From assembly GCA_948470025.1 (NCBI GenBank), contig CAOKNG010000008.1:1-43372 (forward strand): 43,372 bases of DNA. The letters run 5' to 3'. The notes under the pieces are model-generated. The model was given only the letters and a program-made list of their open reading frames with translations. It did not search any database and had not been told where the DNA came from. The translations under genes and the position numbers were made by a program. Below are positions 18,038 to 26,747 of the stretch, in pieces (position 1 is the stretch's first letter; every line of letters begins with the position of its first letter). This DNA comes from an uncultured Clostridium sp. Its GTDB lineage: Bacteria > Bacillota > Clostridia > TANB77 > CAG-508.

Positions 18038-18733
18038 ATGACAGCAGCAATACCAAGAAAAAGGACAAAGGAAAACTTCAGAGAATTTCTCTACCGAACC
18101 TTCACAACAGCGTTTAGCATAGGGCTTATTTTTATGCTAGTTCTTACCTTTTTCATGATGAAAATAGGAGAATGGGAAAATGCAGAGCGAGAACGGCAGC
18201 TTGGGATAAAAGTGAAAACTTACAATCCACAAGAAGAAAAGGTATCTGTAAAAGAGCAGGTAGATGCCTATATTGATACGCTGCCAACACCTCCAAGGAC
18301 TTATGTCTCGATTCATCAAGAGAATATTTTGATGGCGAGAGCGCAAGAAGAGGAAGAGGCAAGATGGCTAGAAGAAGCTATGTCAAGAAATCCTAATGTA
18401 TCTAGGAGGGTACAAGGGATTACACCGACAGTCCGAGTAATGAATACATCAGCCTATTGCCCTTGCGTGGAATGTTGTGGCAAGGATGATGGGATTACAG
18501 CTACTGGGACAAAAGCAATAGAATGGTACACAGTAGCTGCAGGAGAACGATATCAGTTTGGAACAGTTGTCTACATACCAAGCTTGAATGACAAACCAAA
18601 TGGAGGATGGTTTGTTGTGGAAGACAGAGGAGGGGCCATATCGAGCGATAAGCTGGACATCTATTTCGACAGCCACTTGGCGGCAAAAGAATATGGTCGC
18701 AGAAATCAGGAATGCTACATATTCGAATACTAA
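18038..18733 (+). CDS. membrane-anchored 3D-domain protein (YabE/MltA-like fold)
   Basis: A 231-aa protein with one N-terminal membrane helix (about 20-45), a charged linker, and a C-terminal 3D domain (from about residue 130) that carries conserved Asp residues: TATGTKA, GTVVYIPSL, VVEDRGGAI and KLDIYFDSH. The 3D family is a double-psi barrel related to lytic transglycosylase MltA, acting on cell wall. AAAGGAG precedes the ATG. It contains an in-frame CGG (CGGC, 18194-18196, residue 53, NAERERQLG) that must be read in frame 0, because a +1 shift there meets TAA within four codons. Its codons are somewhat more GC-rich than its neighbours', so recent transfer is possible. This is one of two exceptions to the CGG rule. 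Confidence 0.85.
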   Translation: MTAAIPRKRTKENFREFLYRTFTTAFSIGLIFMLVLTFFMMKIGEWENAERERQLGIKVKTYNPQEEKVSVKEQVDAYIDTLPTPPRTYVSIHQENILMARAQEEEEARWLEEAMSRNPNVSRRVQGITPTVRVMNTSAYCPCVECCGKDDGITATGTKAIEWYTVAAGERYQFGTVVYIPSLNDKPNGGWFVVEDRGGAISSDKLDIYFDSHLAAKEYGRRNQECYIFEY

Positions 18734-18740
18734 AAAGCAA

Positions 18741-18780
18741 GGAGAAGCAAAGTTTGCACTCTTTGCTTTCTCCGTTTTTT
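18741..18780 (+). terminator. terminator after the 3D-domain gene
   Basis: GGAGAAGCAAAG pairs with CTTTGCTTTCTCC (one bulge), followed by a T6 run. Confidence 0.75.
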
Positions 18781-18804
18781 CCTTTAAAAATTTCTCGATA
18801 AAGG

Positions 18805-18833
18805 TTTACATTATACGGCTTCTGGGGTATAAT
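18805..18833 (+). promoter_or_regulatory. sigma-A-type promoter of lysS
   Basis: TTTACA (18805-18810) and TATAAT (18828-18833) have a 17-base spacer, 29 bases before the start codon. Confidence 0.7.
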
Positions 18834-18862
18834 AAGATATCATAGAAAGGATAGGGAAGAAT

Positions 18863-20371
18863 ATGAGTGAGAAAGAAAATAATGTAAATGAAGAACAAGA
18901 ATTAGATGTAAACCATCTTATGCAAGTAAGAAGAGAAAAATTAGAAGAATTACAGAAAAATGGAAAAAATCCATTTGAAATTACCAAGTTTGACAGAACC
19001 AATACGGCAGGAGAAATAAAAGAAAAATTTGATGAGTTTGATGGGAAAGATGTCACCGTAGCAGGTAGGATTATTGCAAAAAGAATCATGGGAAAAGCTT
19101 CTTTTTGTACCATTCAAGATTGTGATGAAAAAATACAAAGTTATGTAAGTATTAATGATTTAGGAGAAGAAAGTTATAAAGAATTTAAAACCTATGATAT
19201 TGGTGATATTATTGGAATAACTGGTTTTGTATTTAAAACCAAAACCGAAGAAATTTCAGTACATGCAAAAAGCGTAACCTTACTTACCAAATCATTAAGA
19301 CCACTTCCAGAAAAATTCCATGGACTAAAAGACCCAGATTTACGTTATCGCCAAAGATATACTGATTTAATTGTGAATCCAGAAGTAAAGAAAACCTTTG
19401 AATTAAGAAGTCGTATTATTAAAGAAATGCGTAATTTTTTAGATACCAAAGGATACATAGAGGTTGAAACACCAATTCTAAACACCATTGCAGGAGGGGC
19501 AACTGCAAAACCATTCATAACACATCATAATGCATTAGATATCGATATGTATTTAAGAATTGCACCAGAATTATATTTAAAAAGATTGATTGTTGGTGGA
19601 TTTGATAAAGTATACGAAATTGGAAGATTATTTCGAAATGAAGGAATGGATTTAAAACATAACCCTGAATTTACTTCCATGGAGTTATATGCAGCCTATG
19701 AAGACTACAATGATATGATGAACATTACAGAAGAAATGGTAGCTACGATTGCAAAAAATATTTTAGGAACCACAAAAATTACTTACCAAGGAACGCAAAT
19801 TGATTTAACCCCATCATGGAAAAGAATTACCATGATTGATGCAATCAAAGGAGTAACAGGAATTGATTTTAACCAAATTAATACAGACGAAGAAGCAGTA
19901 AAATTGGCAGAAGAAAGAAAGCTACAAGTAGATGACATTAAAAAAACAAGAGGAAATATTATTAACATTTTCTTTGAAGAATATGTAGAAGAAACTTTAA
20001 TAGAGCCAACCTTTATTTACGATTACCCAGTAGAAGTATCACCATTAACCAAAAGAAAACCAAGTGATCCTAGATTAACCGAACGATTCGAATTATTTAT
20101 TGGAGGAAGAGAATATGGAAACGCATATTCTGAGTTAAACGACCCAATCGACCAATATGAAAGATTCAAAAAACAAGTAGAAGCAAGAGAAGCAGGAGAC
20201 GAAGAAGCAAACATGATGGATGAAGATTTCGTACAAAGTTTGGAAATTGGCTTACCACCAACAGGAGGATTAGGAATGGGAATTGACAGATTAATTATGT
20301 TATTAACTGACTCTGCATCAATTCGTGATGTACTACTATTCCCAACAATGAAACCACTTAATAACGTTTAA
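18863..20371 (+). CDS. lysS: lysyl-tRNA synthetase, class II
   Basis: A 502-aa class II LysRS. The N-terminal OB-fold anticodon-binding domain is about 70-180 ([18 protein letters not shown]). The catalytic core has motif 1 ([11 protein letters not shown]), motif 2 ([20 protein letters not shown]) and motif 3 ([14 protein letters not shown]). It charges tRNA-Lys. It has its own promoter and is the last conserved gene before the accessory island. An 18-base repeat copy overlaps its stop codon. No CGG codon in 502 codons. Confidence 0.96.
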   Translation: MSEKENNVNEEQELDVNHLMQVRREKLEELQKNGKNPFEITKFDRTNTAGEIKEKFDEFDGKDVTVAGRIIAKRIMGKASFCTIQDCDEKIQSYVSINDLGEESYKEFKTYDIGDIIGITGFVFKTKTEEISVHAKSVTLLTKSLRPLPEKFHGLKDPDLRYRQRYTDLIVNPEVKKTFELRSRIIKEMRNFLDTKGYIEVETPILNTIAGGATAKPFITHHNALDIDMYLRIAPELYLKRLIVGGFDKVYEIGRLFRNEGMDLKHNPEFTSMELYAAYEDYNDMMNITEEMVATIAKNILGTTKITYQGTQIDLTPSWKRITMIDAIKGVTGIDFNQINTDEEAVKLAEERKLQVDDIKKTRGNIINIFFEEYVEETLIEPTFIYDYPVEVSPLTKRKPSDPRLTERFELFIGGREYGNAYSELNDPIDQYERFKKQVEAREAGDEEANMMDEDFVQSLEIGLPPTGGLGMGIDRLIMLLTDSASIRDVLLFPTMKPLNNV

Positions 20372-20383
20372 TGAGTTTTAATA
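20366..20383 (+). repeat. 18-bp direct repeat, copy 1 (overlaps lysS stop)
   Basis: GTTTAATGAGTTTTAATA recurs exactly at 23106-23123. In both places a second shared block, GTAGCATTAAAATA (20477-20490 and 23135-23148), follows downstream. Confidence 0.7.
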
Positions 20384-20696
20384 GCGATTTATAATTCGCA
20401 AAACTTCCATAGCTGTAAGGATATAAATAATATTATAAAAGTTGCTAAAAAAGTAAAATTTGTTAAAAATAAGCTAGTAGCATTAAAATAGCATTGCAAA
20501 AATAATGATTTTATAATCTATAAAAGTGAAGAATGGAAAAATTTTGCTATTTAAGTAGGGAGATTTACATTACAAACAGGGTATAGAAATATATCATGTC
20601 GTCTTTTTAATAAAAAGTTTAATAAAAAGTAAAACTTTTTAGTCATATTTATACAAGATATTAAAAATATAGAAAATTTTAAAAGGAACAATTAAT
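20384..20696. other. intergenic AT-rich stretch at the left edge of the island
   Basis: About 310 bases without a credible gene. It holds the GTAGCATTAAAATA block at 20477 and short AAAAAGTTTAATAAAAAG-type direct repeats near 20610. I see no confident promoter or RNA. Confidence 0.5.
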
Positions 20697-22481
20697 ATGC
20701 AAAATGAACAATTACTAAAATGTAAAAATGCAATTATAAAAAAGTTTAAGCTTCATAAATTCGATCATATAAGTTATGAAAGATTTTTAGAAATATATCA
20801 ATCATCAAAAGGAATTTTAGCTAAATATAGTATAGAATTGAAAGAAAGAGAATTTGCAGAACAAATACTAGAGTTGACTAATTCATCATACAAAGCAATG
20901 AAATTTGTAAATCAAGCACCAAGAATTTTAAGACAATATGAAATTGATATAGAGCAAATACAAGCAATGAGGCAAAAAGTGATAAGAAGCAAAAGATTAC
21001 ATAGAGAAGATATGATGTCAATTGTAGAGATTAAGGCAATTTTTGATAGCGAAGAATATTACTTGCCACTAAAAGAAAGTGATTACTATAAGGAAATACT
21101 TGATATTTTAGAGTTAAATCAGAAACACATAAAAAAAGACAGTAAATCAAAAACTAGGATATTGACTAATGAAGGAATAAGTGAAGAAGAAGTGTTAAGC
21201 TTTAGGAGAGAAGTATTAAGGAAAGAAAATTTACATATAAAAGACTCTCTAACTTATGCTATGTGCAGAGAAATATTTGATAGAAACTATATAGTGTTAT
21301 CAGAAACTGAGTTTATGCTAAGAATTTTAGATGTCTCGTTTAAATCATATAATGAAGCTAGATATAATCCCGAGAAAACTGTATGGATTTTATCTAATGA
21401 GTCGCTAAGTGATGAGACTATAGAAGAAGTAAAGAAAAAGATAATTGTAACAGAAGGACTTCATAAGCAAGATTTAATAGACTACAATAAATTTAGAGAA
21501 ATTTTTGATAAATATTATACTCCTTTATCAGAAGTTGAATTTGCAAAAAGGATGTTAGATATAACGGAAATAGCTCTTAGGACAATAAAGTCCAATGGAC
21601 AAAAAGCGGTAATTTTAAAGAATTTAAAGGTAACGGAAAAATCGATACTAGAATTTAGAAAAAAAGTTATAGAACAGAACAACTTATATATAGGACAAAG
21701 GATAAGCTATAAAGAATTAAAGAAGATATATGATGAAAATTACTTCCCACTTAGTGAAGCGGAATTTGCAGAAAAGATACTAGATATTACGCAAAAGAAT
21801 TACCAGCAACTAAAATATATAAAAGATAGAACTGCAATTATTTTGAAAAATGAGATAATTTTAAATGAAGAAGTTAAACAAATTCAAGGAGAAATAAAAC
21901 AGAATTATAGAGTTGGAGAAAAAATAGATATAAACATATTTAATGAAATATATACGAGATATCCAATTAGATTATCTAAAAAGGATTATGCAGAACAAAT
22001 TTTACATATATCAAGAATGCAATTTAAAGATATGAAATCTAAAAAAACGAAAATCACACTTGAAATTGGAGAAGAAGAATTTACAAATAATTTATTTGAA
22101 ACATTACACAAAGATGGATATTATATTGGATATAAGGTAGAGCTAGAAGAATTTGAAAAACTATATAAAAAATTCGAAAACAAAGTAACCAAAAGAAAAT
22201 TCGCTCAAATACTTGGAATAGAATATAGCCTATTGGTGAAAGGTTTAAAAGTACCTATTTTAAATAGAAGGATAAAAAAGGCAAAAATCAATTTTAAAGA
22301 AAGTGTAAAAGGAAAAGAAGTAAGTTTTCATACTTTAGAAGAAATGAAAGGTTTTTGTGAGGAAAATAAAATTAGTTTTGAAGAATTTGCTAAATATATA
22401 TTAAGCATATACTTTATTGATACAGGAAAACTAAAAAAACTAATAGAAGAAAAGCAGGGATTATGGTATGGAGAAAGATAA
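20697..22481 (+). CDS. unknown 594-aa protein built of about seven tandem 72-76-residue repeats
   Basis: I do not recognise the family. The protein consists of tandem repeats starting near residues 1, 84, 162, 238, 313, 389 and 462. Their shared core is (F)R-K-V-hydrophobic, L-H/Y, then I-Y/F-E-IFD-YY, P-LSE-EFA-ILDIT, Y. Examples are YYTPLSEVEFAKRMLDIT and YFPLSEAEFAEKILDIT. Each unit looks all-helical and may contain a helix-turn-helix-like segment. There is no signal peptide or membrane helix. Arg/Lys-rich linkers would suit nucleic-acid binding, but that is inference. A weak AAAAGGA precedes the ATG. The last 19 bases overlap the next gene, so the two are probably coupled and act together. 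No CGG codon. Confidence 0.7.
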   Translation: MQNEQLLKCKNAIIKKFKLHKFDHISYERFLEIYQSSKGILAKYSIELKEREFAEQILELTNSSYKAMKFVNQAPRILRQYEIDIEQIQAMRQKVIRSKRLHREDMMSIVEIKAIFDSEEYYLPLKESDYYKEILDILELNQKHIKKDSKSKTRILTNEGISEEEVLSFRREVLRKENLHIKDSLTYAMCREIFDRNYIVLSETEFMLRILDVSFKSYNEARYNPEKTVWILSNESLSDETIEEVKKKIIVTEGLHKQDLIDYNKFREIFDKYYTPLSEVEFAKRMLDITEIALRTIKSNGQKAVILKNLKVTEKSILEFRKKVIEQNNLYIGQRISYKELKKIYDENYFPLSEAEFAEKILDITQKNYQQLKYIKDRTAIILKNEIILNEEVKQIQGEIKQNYRVGEKIDINIFNEIYTRYPIRLSKKDYAEQILHISRMQFKDMKSKKTKITLEIGEEEFTNNLFETLHKDGYYIGYKVELEEFEKLYKKFENKVTKRKFAQILGIEYSLLVKGLKVPILNRRIKKAKINFKESVKGKEVSFHTLEEMKGFCEENKISFEEFAKYILSIYFIDTGKLKKLIEEKQGLWYGER

Positions 22482-23038
22482 GCTGTTCAGCAGAATTTAC
22501 AAAAAAATATGATAGTGAAATTATGAGAATGGCTAAAGTTATAGCAAGAGGATTATGTAGGAAATATGGATTAAAAGGAATGGATGAAGAGTATGCAGCA
22601 GAGGCAACATTGTACATAATAGAAAAATGTGGTGATTTAGAAGCAAATTATGAGGAAGATGAAGACACTTTATTAACTAGAATAAAACAAAGAACAAGAC
22701 TGGCTCTAAAAGGAAAAATAATAATAGATAATTTTGGTGTGAGAAAAACATCTATTACTAAGTATTACTACAATTCAGAAGATGATTTAGAGATACGTGA
22801 TGAAATAACAAATGTTGAAGAAGAAACATTGAAAGGGCTAGAAGAAAATGGGGAAGATAACAAAGAAAGTATTGAAAAAATTATAGCTAGAATATTAAAA
22901 AAAATTGAAAGTGGATATGATGTGGATGATATATTAGAGAAAGAAGCTTTGAGATTAGAATGTGATAAAAATGAATTAGTATTAAAAATGCAAGAATTCT
23001 ATATGAAAATGAAGAAAAAAGAAGAAATAGAAATTTAA
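22463..23038 (+). CDS. sigma-70 region-2-like protein, overlapping the repeat protein gene
   Basis: A 191-aa protein. Residues about 10-55 (MRMAKVIARGLCRKYG, then MDEEYAAEATLYIIEKCGDL) resemble sigma-70 region 2 helices. A C-terminal helical segment (about 140-185) could be region 4-like but is divergent. It could be a divergent sigma factor or a nucleic-acid-binding partner of the upstream repeat protein. The start at 22463 lies inside the end of that gene, and no other good ribosome-binding site is visible. Confidence in the sigma assignment is low to moderate. Confidence 0.5.
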   Translation: MVWRKISCSAEFTKKYDSEIMRMAKVIARGLCRKYGLKGMDEEYAAEATLYIIEKCGDLEANYEEDEDTLLTRIKQRTRLALKGKIIIDNFGVRKTSITKYYYNSEDDLEIRDEITNVEEETLKGLEENGEDNKESIEKIIARILKKIESGYDVDDILEKEALRLECDKNELVLKMQEFYMKMKKKEEIEI

Positions 23039-23105
23039 TTGAAATTTTCATTAAAATATAGTATAGTATGTAATGTAAATTTAAAGATAGAAAATTGCTA
23101 ATAAA

Positions 23106-23123
23106 GTTTAATGAGTTTTAATA
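23106..23123 (+). repeat. 18-bp direct repeat, copy 2
   Basis: Exact copy of 20366-20383, with the companion block GTAGCATTAAAATA at 23135-23148. The pair brackets the repeat-protein and sigma-like genes. Confidence 0.7.
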
Positions 23124-23282
23124 AATTCAATCGGGTAGCATTAAAATAACAGTTTTTGAACAATAAAAAACACCAAAAACAATCACAATAGAGCAGGTTA
23201 CAACGAATTTGCTAAAAAGGTCCATGAAACCACTAGGGTAACGACTAATTTGTAATAAAAGTTTAAGGAAGAGTAAAAAAAT

Positions 23283-23513
23283 ATGAAATTTAATTTTAAA
23301 GAATATGAAACACAAGACTTAATGTGTAAAGGACCAATGAGAAGAAGATACAATGATTTAGTAGAAAGATATAAAGGATATGCAATATATAGTTATATAA
23401 GAGGAGAATATACGAGATATTCTGTTGAAGATGAAAATGAAAATATCTTTGTAGAAACAGATAATATTGAAGAAGCACGAGAGTATGTTGATAATGAATT
23501 AGTAGATAAATAG
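23283..23513 (+). CDS. 76-aa acidic protein of unknown function
   Basis: A small soluble protein rich in Glu, Tyr and Asn (NENIFVETDNIEEAREYVDN). AAGGAAG lies upstream of the ATG. It sits 27 bases before the HipA-like gene, the position and size expected of a partner or antitoxin, but it shows no helix-turn-helix motif and resembles no HipB I know. Function unknown. Confidence 0.55.
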   Translation: MKFNFKEYETQDLMCKGPMRRRYNDLVERYKGYAIYSYIRGEYTRYSVEDENENIFVETDNIEEAREYVDNELVDK

Positions 23514-23540
23514 AAACATAAAGCGAAAGGAGTGGAAAAT

Positions 23541-24428
23541 ATGCAATTACTAGATTTTTCGAAAGCTTTAGAAATAGCACCAGAATATACTGGTAGTGAA
23601 AAGAAAAAGACAATGATATTAAATGACAAAAAGTATTTAGTTAAATTTCCAGATCCAAATAGGTCAACAAAATTAGAAATTTCTTATATCAATAATGTAT
23701 ATTCTGAATATATAGGTACTAAAGTATTTGAATTATGTGGATTTGAAACACAAAAAGTAGAACTTGGTATTTACAATAAAGATGGAAAACAAAGAATTGT
23801 TTGTGGATGTGAAGATTTTACCAATAGTGAAACTAAATTAGTTGAATTTGAAAAATTTGAAAATGCTAGTATAGAACCGAATCCTTTCAAAAGAGAGTTA
23901 AAAGACATATTTCATATAGTATCATCAGGAGTATACAACATAGACTTAAACAAATTAAAAGAGAGTTTTTGGAATATGTTTATAATCGACTGCTTAATAG
24001 GAAATGAAGATAGGCATAATGGAAATTGGGGGTTTTTAAAAGATATAAAAAGTGAAAATTTGGTATTTGCTCCAATTTATGACTGTGGGTCTTGCTTATT
24101 TTCGGTATACACAGATGAAAAAATGCAAGAATGTATACAGAATAGTACAAAAATGCAAGATTGTATTAAAAATACATCATCTGCAATTAGAGATGATGGT
24201 GCAAAAATAAAATATTTTGAATTTATTACAAGTTTAAGAAATAAAGATTGTAATAATGCATTAATTAGAATGTATGATAAAATTAATTTAAATGAAATTG
24301 ATAAGTTAATAGATGAAATTGATATAATTTCAAATATAAGAAAAGAATTTTATAAAGAGGTTATTGAAGGAAAGTATAAAGAAATATTAACAGTAGCTTA
24401 TAAAAAATTGAATAGAAAATGGGATTAA
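23541..24428 (+). CDS. HipA-like kinase-fold protein
   Basis: A 295-aa protein with hallmarks of the HipA C-terminal kinase fold. It has a nucleotide-binding Lys segment (KKYLVKFPDP), the catalytic loop IGNEDRHNGNWGF near 160 (D-R-H-x-x-N) and the metal-binding APIYDCG near 182. HipA kinases phosphorylate targets such as glutamyl-tRNA synthetase and cause growth arrest. Here the N-terminal HipA subdomain is short and no HipB repressor is adjacent, so it may be a stand-alone member of the fold. ATG at 23541 is chosen over the GTG at 23532 because AAAGGAG occupies 23526-23532. Confidence 0.75.
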   Translation: MQLLDFSKALEIAPEYTGSEKKKTMILNDKKYLVKFPDPNRSTKLEISYINNVYSEYIGTKVFELCGFETQKVELGIYNKDGKQRIVCGCEDFTNSETKLVEFEKFENASIEPNPFKRELKDIFHIVSSGVYNIDLNKLKESFWNMFIIDCLIGNEDRHNGNWGFLKDIKSENLVFAPIYDCGSCLFSVYTDEKMQECIQNSTKMQDCIKNTSSAIRDDGAKIKYFEFITSLRNKDCNNALIRMYDKINLNEIDKLIDEIDIISNIRKEFYKEVIEGKYKEILTVAYKKLNRKWD

Positions 24429-24467
24429 AAAAAGGCTAATGAAATTTAATAGCTAAGGGGGGAAGAT

Positions 24468-25259
24468 GTGAAAGAAAAAGTTGATTTGGACTTGGTTTGT
24501 GATAACTGGGAAGCGGAAAATACAACAAAACAAATGGAAATATTTAAAAAGGTTATTGATGAATACAGTAAATTGTGCAATGTAGATTTTAGAAAAGAAA
24601 ATGAATTTGCTCATAATGATTATGAAGTTTTTGATTCGTTATTTCAATTAACGGTTGCACAACCACAATTTTTTGAGGAATTTCATGAGATTTTAAGTAA
24701 ATATGCATTTAATGATAAAACATATTTGGATTATGCCATAAAAAAGATTACTAAAAATGCAAGTAATGTACAGGCTTTTGTAGATGGATTAATTGATGTG
24801 GGATTGATAAACAATATATATGATATGGAGGATAATTCCGTTAATATAGAATCTTGCTTAGGAAAATATAATTTCTTTTTTGCAAATGAATATTATAGTG
24901 AAAACAAAGAGATTGCAACTTATATTCAGAATGCAGATTTAAATAGAAATTGCCATGTAAATACGTTGTTCTTACTTAAATCCCTTAAAAAAGGGGAAGC
25001 AGTAACCGCTAAATGTTCTATTATGTTTAATGATTTATATTATCATTCATATTATAGATGGGATGGAATGATTTGTGATTTAAACATAAATTGTGTAATG
25101 AGTGAACAAGACTATAGCAAGATATATAATCCACAAATAATTTCAGTAGTAAATATTGAGAATTTAGAGGAAAAACAAAATAGAGTAAAGAGCAATTGTA
25201 AAAGCACATTGGAAGAATTACTAGAAATTGCAGTTTATGAAGAAATTTTAAACAAGTAA
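24468..25259 (+). CDS. unknown 263-aa acidic soluble protein
   Basis: I do not recognise this protein. It has no signal peptide or membrane helix and is predicted largely helical in its first 150 residues, with a YYHSYYRWDGMICDLNIN segment later. The start is GTG at 24468 with a G-rich site (AAGGGGGG) six bases upstream. It lies 39 bases after the HipA-like gene and 48 before the fic gene, so it belongs to the same island. Confidence 0.6.
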   Translation: MKEKVDLDLVCDNWEAENTTKQMEIFKKVIDEYSKLCNVDFRKENEFAHNDYEVFDSLFQLTVAQPQFFEEFHEILSKYAFNDKTYLDYAIKKITKNASNVQAFVDGLIDVGLINNIYDMEDNSVNIESCLGKYNFFFANEYYSENKEIATYIQNADLNRNCHVNTLFLLKSLKKGEAVTAKCSIMFNDLYYHSYYRWDGMICDLNINCVMSEQDYSKIYNPQIISVVNIENLEEKQNRVKSNCKSTLEELLEIAVYEEILNK

Positions 25260-25307
25260 ACTTTTAACAAAAATTAACTTTTCTATGGCTTCTTAAAGGA
25301 GGTATAA

Positions 25308-25913
25308 ATGGTTTTAGAAAATAAATTAAACATTACAGACCAAGTAGAATTAGCAAGACAAGAAGAAAGGATTAGTAAAATACGTGCAAAAGAAATGTTT
25401 GAAACAGGATACTTAAATACATTAGAACCAGGAACATTTGAAACGTTACAGAAAATCCATCAATATTTATTTGAAGAAATATATGAATTTTCAGGAAATT
25501 TAAGAAAAGTAAATATTGCAAAAGGAAATTTTAGATTTACGCCTCTTACTTATCTTGAAGAAGCAGTTAAGAATATTGAAAAAATGCCACAATCAACCTA
25601 TGAAGAAATTATAGAAAAATATGTGGAAATGAATATTGCACATCCCTTTCGAGAAGGGAATGGAAGAAGTACAAGAATTTGGTTAGATTTAATGTTAAAA
25701 AAAGAATTAAATGTAGTAGTTGACTGGAACAAAGTGAACAAAACCGATTACTTGCTTGCAATGGAACGTAGCCCTATAAAAGATATAGAAATTAAAGAAT
25801 TATTAAAACAAAGTTTAACAGATAAAATAGAGGATAGAGAAGTATATATGAAAGGAATTGACAATAGTTATCTGTATGAGGGATATTTATTGTTCAAAAC
25901 AGATGAATTATAA
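25308..25913 (+). CDS. fic: Fic-family protein adenylyltransferase, class III (self-inhibited)
   Basis: A 201-aa Fic protein. The catalytic motif HPFREGNGRSTR (about 114-125) matches HPFx(D/E)GNGRxxR, so it should transfer AMP from ATP to a protein hydroxyl. The flap segment is near KGNFRFTPLTYL. Near the C-terminus, SYLYEG fits the S-x-x-x-E-G inhibitory motif of class III Fic enzymes, in which the C-terminal helix blocks the active site. That explains the absence of a separate antitoxin. AAAGGAGG lies upstream of the ATG. Its target is unknown. Confidence 0.88.
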   Translation: MVLENKLNITDQVELARQEERISKIRAKEMFETGYLNTLEPGTFETLQKIHQYLFEEIYEFSGNLRKVNIAKGNFRFTPLTYLEEAVKNIEKMPQSTYEEIIEKYVEMNIAHPFREGNGRSTRIWLDLMLKKELNVVVDWNKVNKTDYLLAMERSPIKDIEIKELLKQSLTDKIEDREVYMKGIDNSYLYEGYLLFKTDEL

Positions 25914-25949
25914 TTTGAAAAATCTGTGACAAGGTAAAGGAGAGAGAAT

Positions 25950-26684
25950 ATGTTTCATTTTTCGTATGATAAACGAATTTTATATATTATTTTAGGAATT
26001 AGTGTGATTTATGGAATGGCTAGTATGGATAAACTAGAAATAATTAGTTTGTTATTAACTCTTCCAGGAGTTATTGTGGCGATTACCTTCCATGAATTTG
26101 CTCATGCATTTGCAGCATACAAGTTAGGCGATGATACGCCTAAAATGCAAGGAAGATTGAATTTAAACCCACTTAGCCATATGGACCCAATTGGTTTTGT
26201 GTTACTTATTTTTGCTCATATTGGATGGGGAAAACCCGTGCAAATTAATCCGCGAAATTTTGATAGGAAACATTCTATGTCAGCAGGAGAAGCGATTGTT
26301 TCGGTAGCAGGTCCAGCGATGAATTTCATACTTGCAATTGTGTTTACTATTTTGTATTTTGTCATTGGAAAATTTTTTACCACTTTTGCAATTTCACAAA
26401 TTGGAGCATATGTGATGATTATGATTGAGTCAGCAGCAATTGTGAATGTGGGACTTGGTGTGTTTAACTTAATTCCGCTTCCACCACTAGATGGCAGTAA
26501 AATTTTTAGAAATTTTATGTCCTATAAAGTAAAAACTTGGTTAGATACGTATCAACAATATTTCTATATTGCATTCCTAGTCTTATGGGTTACAGGACTT
26601 GCAGGAAGAATGATTTCACCAATCATAGCGTGGATAACAACAGGATTATTTAAGCTAATAGGAATGCTATTTGGTATTATATAG
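25950..26684 (+). CDS. site-2 protease family (M50) membrane metalloprotease
   Basis: A 244-aa protein with about six membrane helices. The zinc motif is HEFAH (in VAITFHEFAHAFAAYKLGD, near 49) and the third ligand is the Asp of LIPLPPLDGSKI near 182. This is the compact YwhC/Rv-type group without a PDZ domain. It cuts within membranes, but its substrate is unknown. GGAGAG precedes the ATG. It begins the conserved region right of the island. No CGG codon. Confidence 0.88.
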   Translation: MFHFSYDKRILYIILGISVIYGMASMDKLEIISLLLTLPGVIVAITFHEFAHAFAAYKLGDDTPKMQGRLNLNPLSHMDPIGFVLLIFAHIGWGKPVQINPRNFDRKHSMSAGEAIVSVAGPAMNFILAIVFTILYFVIGKFFTTFAISQIGAYVMIMIESAAIVNVGLGVFNLIPLPPLDGSKIFRNFMSYKVKTWLDTYQQYFYIAFLVLWVTGLAGRMISPIIAWITTGLFKLIGMLFGII

Positions 26685-26708
26685 GGTCTAATGTCTACAT
26701 TGCCCCAT
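26684..26708. repeat. degenerate GTAGGGG-type repeat fragment
   Basis: AGGGTCTAATGTCTACATTG and the following CCCC resemble a degraded copy of the dispersed repeat, located between the protease gene and tsaD. Confidence 0.35.
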
Positions 26709-26747
26709 TTAAAGTAAAAGAATCAAAATAGAAAAAGGAAATAAAAA

